Assembly: GCA_946405695.1 (NCBI GenBank)
Contig: CAMJIA010000008.1
Coordinates: forward strand, 1 to 38,726
Reading direction: 5' to 3'
Length of the DNA stretch: 38,726 nucleotides
DNA from: an uncultured Prevotellaceae bacterium
GTDB lineage: Bacteria > Bacteroidota > Bacteroidia > Bacteroidales > Bacteroidaceae
Shown: in pieces, positions 22,275-29,225 of the stretch
Layout: every line of letters begins with the position of its first letter
Numbering within the stretch: the stretch's first letter is position 1
Position numbers and translations under genes: made by a program
Notes under the pieces: model-generated
Seen by the model: the letters and a program-made list of their open reading frames with translations, nothing else
Told to the model about the DNA's origin: nothing
The model's database searches: none

Positions 22275-23219
22275 ATGAAAAAACTTCATTTATTCCTATC
22301 AGCATTAGCACTCATGGCCTTCGTAGCTTGCGGAGACGATGAGAATGAGTACAACATTGGCGGTAAAACAGGCGGAAAAACTGACGTCCAAACCGACGAA
22401 CGCCAGAGTTCTGGTCCGGAAATTGCCAAGTATAACCTTGAATTCCCAGCACTAAAGGGAGAGAAAAGCGTTGTCGTTGTTCATAACGCCAAGCTCAACA
22501 ACAATAAAACTGTTGTGAATTTCAGTGTCGAATGGGATACCCAAATGCACGCTCAGCGATGGACGTGCTATCAAATGTACAGTGATGTCAATGTTCAGAA
22601 TGTCCAAAGATACGACAAGGCGCACAATGTCGACAATACATTATCATATTCTACAGGTCAATATCCCAACGACCCAGAGTTGCCTGCAGAATATCAGTTC
22701 ACCTCAGACTCATACAAGGGTTCAGGATATGATCATGGACACATCTGCCCATCACAAGACCGCGTATGCTCAGAAGAAGCAAATCGCCAAACATTCTGCA
22801 TGACCAACATGCAGCCACAAAACCACAATTTCAACGCTGGCATATGGGCCGATATGGAAAGTCAATTACGTACCTGGGCAGGCAATTTCGATACACTCTT
22901 TGTCTGCAAGGGCGGCACTATCGACAAGTCAGAATGGATTATCAAGTATCTTGGCAGCGGAACCAACAAGATTCCTGTTCCCAAATACTTCTTTATGGCC
23001 GTATTAGGCAAGAAAGGGACCTCTTTCAAGGCTACAGGTTTCTGGATTGCCCAGGACAGCTATTCGTCAACAAGTCTAAAGAGCTATGCTGTCACTATTC
23101 AAAGTCTCCAACAGAAGACTGGCATTGACTTCTTCTGCAATCTGCCTGACGATATAGAGAACCAAGTTGAGAACATTTCTCAGTCGAAGATGGAAAGCGA
23201 ATGGGTCTGGTATGACTAA
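22275..23219 (+). CDS. DNA/RNA non-specific endonuclease lipoprotein (EndoG/Serratia type)
   Basis: The 314-aa protein has a lipobox 'AFVAC' (C19), a polar linker to about residue 50, and a beta-beta-alpha-metal nuclease domain. The catalytic motif reads 'YDHGHICPSQDR' (D153-H-G-H156) in place of the usual DRGH, followed by 'FCMTNMQPQNHNFNAG' with the metal-binding Asn. The family cuts single- and double-stranded DNA and RNA without sequence preference. As an outer-membrane or periplasmic lipoprotein it would degrade extracellular nucleic acid. No consensus promoter was found in the 128 bp after rpmE. It lies 2.2 kb from the receptor/OB-lipoprotein operon, and could feed that system; this link is inference from proximity and predicted function. 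Confidence 0.88.
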   Translation: MKKLHLFLSALALMAFVACGDDENEYNIGGKTGGKTDVQTDERQSSGPEIAKYNLEFPALKGEKSVVVVHNAKLNNNKTVVNFSVEWDTQMHAQRWTCYQMYSDVNVQNVQRYDKAHNVDNTLSYSTGQYPNDPELPAEYQFTSDSYKGSGYDHGHICPSQDRVCSEEANRQTFCMTNMQPQNHNFNAGIWADMESQLRTWAGNFDTLFVCKGGTIDKSEWIIKYLGSGTNKIPVPKYFFMAVLGKKGTSFKATGFWIAQDSYSSTSLKSYAVTIQSLQQKTGIDFFCNLPDDIENQVENISQSKMESEWVWYD

Positions 23220-23233
23220 AAAATCATAAAACC

Positions 23234-23265
23234 TTTGGTTATCCCACAAAAAAGTCGTATCTTTG
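23234..23265 (+). promoter_or_regulatory. gpx-trxB promoter
   Basis: TTTG (23234-23237), 20 bp, TATCTTTG (23258-23265): perfect consensus, about 60 nt before the ATG at 23325. Confidence 0.82.
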
Positions 23266-23324
23266 CTGCAAAGCAATGATGCGACTTTAATTATATACTA
23301 AATATTACAACAAAAACAACACAA

Positions 23325-23876
23325 ATGAAAACCATTTACGACTACACTGTCAAGGACAGAAAAGGAAAAGATGTTTCACTGAAAGAGTATGCTAACGAAG
23401 TACTGCTGATTGTCAACACCGCCACGAAGTGCGGCTTCACTCCCCAGTACGACGAACTGGAAGCCCTGTACAAGAAGTACCACGCTGAGGGTTTCGAGAT
23501 TCTCGACTTCCCCTGCAACCAGTTCGGCCAGCAGGCTCCTGGTACTGACGAGAGCATCCATGAGTTCTGCAAGCTCAACTTCGGCACCGAATTTCCCCGT
23601 TTCAAGAAGGTCAAGGTCAATGGCGACGATGCTGAGCCCCTTTTCCAGTTCCTGAAGGAGCAGAAGGGCTTTGCTGGTTGGGATATGGAGCACCCCATTG
23701 CCCACATCCTCGACGACATGCTCACCAAGGCTGATCCCAACTACAAGGAGAAGGCAGATATCAAGTGGAACTTCACCAAGTTCCTCATCAACAAGAAAGG
23801 TCAGGTCGTAGCCCGTTTTGAGCCCACCGAGAAAATCGAGAATATTGCCAAGCAAATCGAAGAACTGCTAAAATAA
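23325..23876 (+). CDS. Glutathione peroxidase family (thiol peroxidase)
   Basis: The 183-aa protein shows the Gpx tetrad context: 'NTATKCGFTPQY' with peroxidatic Cys36, 'LDFPCNQFGQQ' with Gln, and 'WNFTKFLI' with Trp/Asn. It uses Cys, not selenocysteine. 'FPCNQF' supplies a further Cys. Bacterial members reduce H2O2 and organic peroxides and most take electrons from thioredoxin rather than glutathione. The trxB gene begins at the base right after this gene's stop, which supports a thioredoxin-dependent cycle. It has no signal peptide, so it acts in the cytoplasm. Confidence 0.93.
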   Translation: MKTIYDYTVKDRKGKDVSLKEYANEVLLIVNTATKCGFTPQYDELEALYKKYHAEGFEILDFPCNQFGQQAPGTDESIHEFCKLNFGTEFPRFKKVKVNGDDAEPLFQFLKEQKGFAGWDMEHPIAHILDDMLTKADPNYKEKADIKWNFTKFLINKKGQVVARFEPTEKIENIAKQIEELLK

Positions 23877-24812
23877 ATGGAACACGTAAAATGTTTGATA
23901 ATTGGTAGCGGACCAGCAGGCTATACCGCAGCCATCTATGCTTCCAGAGCCAATCTGCAGCCCGTAGAGTATAGCGGTATGCAACCTGGCGGTCAGTTGA
24001 CACAGACAACGGAGGTAGAGAACTTCCCCGGTTATCCGCAGGGTGTAGACGGCAACCAGATGATGATGGATATCCGTGAGCAGGCCGAGCGCTTCGGTGC
24101 CGACATCCGCGATGGCTCTATCGTGCGCGTCGACTTCTCCAGCCGACCTTATAAAGCATGGGACGAGAATAATAACGAAATAGAGGCCGAGACTGTTATC
24201 ATTGCCACTGGTGCCTCAGCCAAATATCTTGGACTGGACGACGAACGCAAATACAACGGACAGGGCGTTAGCGCCTGTGCTACCTGCGACGGTTTCTTCT
24301 ACCGCAAAAAGACTGTTGCTGTGGTCGGCGGTGGCGATACAGCTTGCGAGGATGCGCTCTATCTGAGCGGACTGGCTAAGAAGGTATATCTCATTGTCCG
24401 CAAGCCCTTCCTGCGTGCCTCAAAGGTCATGCAGGACCGTGTGATGGCTGCTGAGAACATCGAGATACTATTTGAGCACAACACACTCGGTCTCTTTGGT
24501 GAGAACGGTGTAGAAGGCGCCCATCTGGTTAAGCGTAAGGGTGAGGCTGACGAGCAACTGGTAGACATCCAGATTGATGGTTTCTTCCTGGCCATCGGTC
24601 ATAAGCCAAACACGGATATCTTCAAGGAATGGCTGGACACTGACGAGGTGGGCTACCTGAAGAAGATTGACGGTACACCACGCACCAAGCTCCCCGGCGT
24701 CTTTGTAGCCGGCGACTGTGCCGATCCTGTCTATCGTCAGGCCATTAGCGCTGCAGGCACAGGCTGCCAAGCAGCTATCGAAGCTGAAAGGTTCCTACTG
24801 GAGCACACATAA
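23877..24812 (+). CDS. trxB: Thioredoxin reductase
   Basis: The 311-aa flavoprotein has the FAD motif 'GSGPAGYTAA' (10-19), the redox-active 'CATC' (134-137), the NADPH motif 'GGGDTACEDA' (151-160) and the C-terminal FAD motif 'GVFVAGDCAD'. It passes electrons from NADPH to thioredoxin. The start abuts the gpx stop (TAA-ATG) with no spacer, so both are made from the same mRNA from the 23234-23265 promoter. A strong terminator follows at 24874-24901. Confidence 0.96.
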   Translation: MEHVKCLIIGSGPAGYTAAIYASRANLQPVEYSGMQPGGQLTQTTEVENFPGYPQGVDGNQMMMDIREQAERFGADIRDGSIVRVDFSSRPYKAWDENNNEIEAETVIIATGASAKYLGLDDERKYNGQGVSACATCDGFFYRKKTVAVVGGGDTACEDALYLSGLAKKVYLIVRKPFLRASKVMQDRVMAAENIEILFEHNTLGLFGENGVEGAHLVKRKGEADEQLVDIQIDGFFLAIGHKPNTDIFKEWLDTDEVGYLKKIDGTPRTKLPGVFVAGDCADPVYRQAISAAGTGCQAAIEAERFLLEHT

Positions 24813-24873
24813 AACAAACGTCCCTTCAGACCCCACCTCACCTTTCCCAACTTAGGGGAGGAATAAGAATTAG

Positions 24874-24901
24874 AAAAGCCTCGCTTCACAGCGAGGCTTT
24901 T
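24874..24901 (+). terminator. Bidirectional-looking terminator after trxB
   Basis: A perfect 12-bp stem AAAAGCCTCGCT (24874-24885) / AGCGAGGCTTTT (24890-24901) with a TCAC loop. T-runs are built into both arms, so it could stop transcripts from either side. Confidence 0.92.
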
Positions 24902-25197
24902 CCTTGTAAAAACTAAATTAATCAACCATAAACCTTAACCATTAAAAATCTCTTGTTATGACTTTAGAGTATGAAACACTCTATTTGCGATAAAACATTC
25001 GCTAATCTCTTATCGACATTGCAAAGGTAATACATTTATATTATTTACAGGTTTAGATAACATTAAATATGGTTTAAATATCGTTATTTACACGTTTTTT
25101 CTACCTCAAATAACGTTTTTCAAACCAAAATACACCCATTTAACATCTTTTTAACGTCCTTATCGATGCATTTAGCACTAAAAAATGTATCTTTGTT
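24902..25197. other. Noncoding region upstream of AraC-type regulator
   Basis: No gene is seen. The region is AT-rich and structured: hairpin TAGAGT-N7-ACTCTA (24965-24983), minus-strand -7-like TACCTTTG (25029-25022), and the inverted repeat CGTTATTT (25082-25089) / AAATAACG (25108-25115). Repeated GGTTTA motifs lie near 25049-25075. The inverted repeat lies 80-120 bp before the regulator's -7 box and could be its own binding site. Confidence 0.45.
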
Positions 25198-25205
25198 TCG
25201 TCAAA
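25198..25205 (+). promoter_or_regulatory. -7 promoter box of AraC-type regulator gene
   Basis: TATCTTTG, full -7 match, without a good -33. It lies downstream of the first in-frame ATG (25166), so the start must be the ATG at 25223. Confidence 0.55.
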
Positions 25206-25222
25206 AGCAGAAAAGAAGTAAC

Positions 25223-26224
25223 ATGAGCGATATAATTTTCGTCATCATCATCGTCCTATTAGCCTCCTACATTATCAGTTTGAAGCTACGCCACACATCA
25301 CGAGACCAAGTTTTTTCGTTGCCGGGAAACATAGGTCTGCATGTCAGCAACAATGACGTCATGCACTTTCTTCTTATAAGCAGTGAGAATGTAAAGACTT
25401 TCCTAGAGCACAGAGGTATAGACTTCATGATTAAATGCGAGCCAGAGAGTATGATGGGCTGGATTGACACAGAGCTATTAGACAAAATACTGCTTTTGCT
25501 ACTGTCTGATATGGCTAAGCGTCTAAATCACGGTGGAAAGGTAACCGTTGCCGCTTACACCAATCAGGAATACGACAGCATCAACATCCGTATCAGCGAC
25601 AACGGTTCGAGAATCAGCGAGACCGGAATGCTCATCATCCACTATCTGGTGAACTGCCACCGAGGGTCTCTCAGAAGTGAGTACTACGAACGCCAGGGAA
25701 ACACCATCATTATAGAACTGCCTATCAAGAAAGATGCCTACGATGCCGAACAGTTGGAGAGCGGAACCTCTTCAGAGTTCCATATTCCTAACGATATAGA
25801 ATTGCACGTACCTACCATCGACATTCCTTCCAACTACGAAGAAGGAAACACCAGCCTGTGGGAAATCATGCAAGCCCCCCACTCTGCCGACCAGGAGTTT
25901 CTCCGTCGCGCTACCCAATGTGTCAACGACCACCTTAGCGACACGGACTACGACCGTCAGGCCTTTGCCACCGATATGGGCAGCAGCGTCAGTACGCTCT
26001 ATAATAAGATCCGTGCGCTGACAGGCAAGAATATCACCAACTTCACCCGTGACATCCGTATTAAGGCAGCCTGCAAGTTAGCCAAGGAAGACCCAGATCT
26101 GCGCGTCAGCGACATCGCCTATCAGGTAGGATTCAAAGACCCCAAATACTTTGCCACCTCTTTCAAGCGCGTTATGGGCGTACAACCCAAGGAGTACTTT
26201 GCAAAGATCCGAGGCGAGGGTTAA
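25223..26224 (+). CDS. Membrane-anchored AraC-family regulator with degenerate HATPase domain
   Basis: The 333-aa protein (start 25223, after the promoter box) has one N-terminal membrane segment ('DIIFVIIIVLLASYIISLKL'). A region of about 55-170 reads like a decayed histidine-kinase ATPase: 'LLDKILLLLLSDMAKRLNHGGKVTV' in the N-box place, 'INIRISDNGSRI' as a G1-like box and 'NTIIIELPI' as the last strand. An AraC HTH domain forms the end (about 225-332, 'MGSSVSTLYNKIRALTGKN', 'RVSDIAYQVGFKDPKYFATSFKRVMGVQPKEYF'). This resembles a hybrid two-component system that lost its sensor, HisKA and receiver parts. The N-box Asn is not evident, so ATP binding is doubtful. It is convergent with the symporter gene and their stop codons overlap by 4 bp. 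Target genes are unknown. Confidence 0.8.
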   Translation: MSDIIFVIIIVLLASYIISLKLRHTSRDQVFSLPGNIGLHVSNNDVMHFLLISSENVKTFLEHRGIDFMIKCEPESMMGWIDTELLDKILLLLLSDMAKRLNHGGKVTVAAYTNQEYDSINIRISDNGSRISETGMLIIHYLVNCHRGSLRSEYYERQGNTIIIELPIKKDAYDAEQLESGTSSEFHIPNDIELHVPTIDIPSNYEEGNTSLWEIMQAPHSADQEFLRRATQCVNDHLSDTDYDRQAFATDMGSSVSTLYNKIRALTGKNITNFTRDIRIKAACKLAKEDPDLRVSDIAYQVGFKDPKYFATSFKRVMGVQPKEYFAKIRGEG

Positions 26225-27630
26225 CGTTTAAAAAGGTAAAGGGCGGAGAAGGCAAGGAGCCCATTAAGCATCAGCAACTCGTAACCGAAACGATAGCCTG
26301 TCAGTTGGGCCACCACCATATCCAGCAAATAACAAGCGATGGGCGATGCTACACAGATATAAGGTACCAGACGGTCGTTCGTCTGACGTTTCGTCAACAG
26401 TCCGAAAGCGAACAAGCCTAACAATGGGCCGTACGTATAGGAACAGAGGATATAGATAGCATCGATGACGCTGGTAGAGTTGAGCACCCTGAATAACAGG
26501 ATAAAGATGACAAAAACCACAGCCATTCCGATATGCACACGACGTCGTAAGTGTTCGTCGTCAGCACGTCCACAGATATCCACACAGTAGCTGGTGGTCA
26601 GTGCCGTCAGAGCAGAATCGGCACTGGAGAAGGCTGCAGCCACCATACCAAGAATGAAGAGGTGAGTGGTTAGTGGTGAGAGGTCAGAGATTAGATTAAC
26701 AAAAACAGGCAGTAACTCGTCGCCCTTGGCAGGCAACACCAAACCTCGTTGTTGATACCAGAATGTGAGCAGGATACCTAATGACAAAAACAGCAGATTA
26801 GCAGGCACAAAGGCAACGCCATAGGTACACATATCCTTCTGTGCATCGCGCAGCGAGCGGCAAGTCAGGTTTTTCTGCATCATATCTTGATCAAGACCCG
26901 TCATAACAATCGCAATGAACGTACCACTCAGGAACTGTTTCCAGAAATTCTGCTTCGAGAACCAGTCATCCATAACGAATACACGCGACAGTTCACTATT
27001 ACTGATAGCCTTCACTGCATCACCCATTGACATACCCAGTTCACCCATCACCTTATATATAATAAGGAGTAAGGCACCAAACAGACATGCTGTCTGTAAG
27101 GCATCCGTCCACACAATAGTCTTGATGCCGCCTTGTCGGGTGTAGAGCCAGATAAGTGCTGTCATCGCTATCACAACCAGGAAGAAATTGATTTTCAGTC
27201 CACTACACTCCATCAGTATCCAGCACACCACATAGAAACGCACAGCAGCCCCCGTCATCTTTGACAACAGGAAGAACGAAGCTCCCGTCTTGTAAGCCCT
27301 TGGTCCAATTCGCAGTCCCAAATAACTGTAGATTGTCGTCAAGTTCAGTCGGTAGTAGAGGGGCAACAACACGAACGCAATCACCACATAGCCCACGATA
27401 AAGCCCAAGCATGTCTGCAAGTACGTCATACCGATGCTGTTCACCATACCAGGTACCGACACAAAAGTAATGCCCGATATGGAGGCTCCCACCATTCCAA
27501 AGGCCACCATATACCACGGTGACTGACGATTGGCACGATAGAATGTCTCGTTGGTTGCCCGTCTGCCCGTCCATCGGCTTATGGCAAACAACAGGGCAAA
27601 ATATAGCAATACTATCAGTATAGTTGTCAT
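26221..27630 (-). CDS. Sodium:solute symporter (SSS family)
   Basis: The protein (469 aa from the ATG at 27630) has about 13 hydrophobic segments and the SSS hallmarks 'ATNETFYRANRQSPWYMVAFGMVGASISGITFVSVPG' and 'AAAFSSADSALTALTTSYCVDI'. It imports a small solute with Na+; the substrate cannot be told from sequence. I reject the ATG at 27660 because a TACCTTTG -7 box (27647-27640) lies within that extension. The resulting leader is only a few nucleotides. The loop before the Na2-site helix ('NLISDLSPLTTHLFILG') is encoded by a 7-bp repeat stretch at 26659-26700. No partner genes lie in the same direction. Confidence 0.88.
   Translation of the reverse strand: MTTILIVLLYFALLFAISRWTGRRATNETFYRANRQSPWYMVAFGMVGASISGITFVSVPGMVNSIGMTYLQTCLGFIVGYVVIAFVLLPLYYRLNLTTIYSYLGLRIGPRAYKTGASFFLLSKMTGAAVRFYVVCWILMECSGLKINFFLVVIAMTALIWLYTRQGGIKTIVWTDALQTACLFGALLLIIYKVMGELGMSMGDAVKAISNSELSRVFVMDDWFSKQNFWKQFLSGTFIAIVMTGLDQDMMQKNLTCRSLRDAQKDMCTYGVAFVPANLLFLSLGILLTFWYQQRGLVLPAKGDELLPVFVNLISDLSPLTTHLFILGMVAAAFSSADSALTALTTSYCVDICGRADDEHLRRRVHIGMAVVFVIFILLFRVLNSTSVIDAIYILCSYTYGPLLGLFAFGLLTKRQTNDRLVPYICVASPIACYLLDMVVAQLTGYRFGYELLMLNGLLAFSALYLFKR
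26659..26700 (-). repeat. Heptamer repeat stretch inside symporter gene
   Basis: Plus strand in 7-bp steps: GAGGTGA, GTGGTTA, GTGGTGA, GAGGTCA, GAGATTA, GATTAAC. Read on the coding strand this is TCACCTC, TAACCAC, TCACCAC, TGACCTC and so on (in reverse order), the same heptamer family as in aroB. It is in-frame and encodes 'ISDLSPLTTHL'. Confidence 0.65.
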
Positions 27631-27639
27631 AATTGCATG

Positions 27640-27647
27640 CAAAGGTA
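27640..27647 (-). promoter_or_regulatory. -7 promoter box of symporter gene
   Basis: Minus-strand TACCTTTG only 10 bp before the chosen ATG, which implies a nearly leaderless mRNA. The expected -33 position (27668-27671) coincides with that of the divergent trpB promoter. Confidence 0.5.
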
Positions 27648-27691
27648 CAAAATAATGCATAATTCATAATGCATAATTCATAATTATTTTG

Positions 27692-27699
27692 TAATTTTG
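27692..27699 (+). promoter_or_regulatory. -7 promoter box of trpB
   Basis: TAATTTTG matches TAnnTTTG about 33 nt before the ATG. The expected -33 region is AT-rich (ATAATTCATAATGC repeats) without TTTG. Confidence 0.45.
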
Positions 27700-27732
27700 C
27701 AGGCGGTAATCACTAACCAACAACAATAGACA

Positions 27733-29094
27733 ATGACAAAACAGAAGAAATTTATCCTTCAAGAGAGTGAGATTCCAACACAGTGGTACAACATTCAGGC
27801 CGACATGCCCAACAAGCCCATGCCGCCCATCCATCCTGCTACCAAACAGCCCTTGGGTGTAGATGACCTTGCACACATCTTTCCACGCGAGTGCTGTGTA
27901 CAGGAGCTGGACACCGAGCATCGCTGGATAGACATTCCTGAAGATGTACTCGAGAAGTACAAGTATTATCGTTCTACCCCGCTGGTGCGTGCCTACGCAC
28001 TGGAGGAGGCGCTGGGTACACCTGCCCACATCTATTTCAAGAACGAGTCAACCAACCCGCTGGGTTCGCACAAAATCAACTCTGCTCTGCCCCAGTGCTA
28101 TTATGCCAAGCAGGAAGGCACCACCAACGTCACTACTGAAACAGGTGCCGGCCAGTGGGGAGCAGCCTTGAGCTATGCCGCCAAAATCTACGGACTGGAC
28201 TGCGCTGTCTATCAGGTAAAGATTACCATGCAACAGAAGCCCTATCGCTCTAGCATCATGCGTACCTTCGGAGCCGTTGTCACAGGTTCTCCCTCAATGT
28301 CAACCCGTGCAGGTAAGGACATCCTGACCAAGGACCCGACACATTCAGGTTCTTTAGGCACTGCTATTTCCGAGGCTGTAGAGCTGGCAACCACCACTCC
28401 TAACTGTAAATACACGCTCGGTTCCGTGCTGAACCACGTAGGTCTGCATCAGACCATCATCGGTCTGGAGGCTGAGAAGCAGATGCAGATGGCTGGCGAA
28501 TATCCCGACATCGTGATTGGCTGCTTCGGTGGCGGTTCCAACTTCGGTGGTATCTCGTTCCCCTTCATGCGCCACAACCTTAGTGGTGAGCGCCACACAG
28601 AATTCATTGCCGCTGAGCCCGACAGCTGTCCTAAGCTGACACGCGGTCAGTTCCGCTATGATTTTGGTGACGAGGCAGGCTATACCCCACTGTTGCCCAT
28701 GTTTACGCTGGGCCACAACTTCAAACCCTCTAACATCCACGCTGGTGGTCTGCGCTATCACGGTGCCGGCATGATTATCTCGCAGTTGATCAAGGACGGT
28801 CTGATGCACGGCGTTGACATTCCTCAGCTCGAGACCTTCGAAGCTGGTATGCTCTTTGCCCAGACTGAGGGTATCATCCCCGCTCCTGAGAGCTGTCACG
28901 CCATCGCTGCCACTATCCGCGAGGCCAAGAAGTGCAAGGAGTCTGGTGAAGAGAAGGTTATCCTCTTCAACCTCTCTGGTCACGGACTGATTGATATGCC
29001 GTCGTACGAGTCGTTCATTAAGGGTGACCTGCAGAACTACACCGTCACCGACGAGATGATTGCCGCCAACCTCGCTGAACTCGACAAACAATAA
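27733..29094 (+). CDS. trpB: Tryptophan synthase beta chain, type 2 (TrpB2)
   Basis: The 453-aa protein is longer than TrpB1 (~400) and has TrpB2 features: the N-terminal extension 'ESEIPTQWYNIQADMP', 'RSTPLVRAYALEEALGTPAHIYFKNESTNPLGSHKINSA' with the PLP Lys114, 'TETGAGQWG' and the phosphate-binding 'GCFGGGSNFGG'. It joins indole and serine to make tryptophan. No trpA, trpC or other trp genes are adjacent, which is common for TrpB2, thought to act as a stand-alone indole-salvage enzyme in organisms that also have TrpB1. Terminated at 29158-29200. Confidence 0.93.
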   Translation: MTKQKKFILQESEIPTQWYNIQADMPNKPMPPIHPATKQPLGVDDLAHIFPRECCVQELDTEHRWIDIPEDVLEKYKYYRSTPLVRAYALEEALGTPAHIYFKNESTNPLGSHKINSALPQCYYAKQEGTTNVTTETGAGQWGAALSYAAKIYGLDCAVYQVKITMQQKPYRSSIMRTFGAVVTGSPSMSTRAGKDILTKDPTHSGSLGTAISEAVELATTTPNCKYTLGSVLNHVGLHQTIIGLEAEKQMQMAGEYPDIVIGCFGGGSNFGGISFPFMRHNLSGERHTEFIAAEPDSCPKLTRGQFRYDFGDEAGYTPLLPMFTLGHNFKPSNIHAGGLRYHGAGMIISQLIKDGLMHGVDIPQLETFEAGMLFAQTEGIIPAPESCHAIAATIREAKKCKESGEEKVILFNLSGHGLIDMPSYESFIKGDLQNYTVTDEMIAANLAELDKQ

Positions 29095-29157
29095 TATCTA
29101 GAAACGAATTTGGATAATTAAAACGAATTATATCCACGAATTTAGATAATAATAAAA

Positions 29158-29200
29158 GCTGCGCCTCTACTCTGAATGAGCTTGGCGCAGCCTTTTTTTT
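29158..29200 (+). terminator. trpB terminator
   Basis: GCTGCGCC (29158-29165) pairs with GGCGCAGC (29184-29191), with a short CTC/GAG inner stem, followed by a run of eight T. Confidence 0.9.
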
Positions 29201-29225
29201 ATTACCTTATTATTAATCTTTCTAA

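Noticed and set aside
28354..29091. 245-codon minus-strand frame opposite trpB
   Set aside because: Shadow of strongly conserved trpB coding; no recognisable motif.
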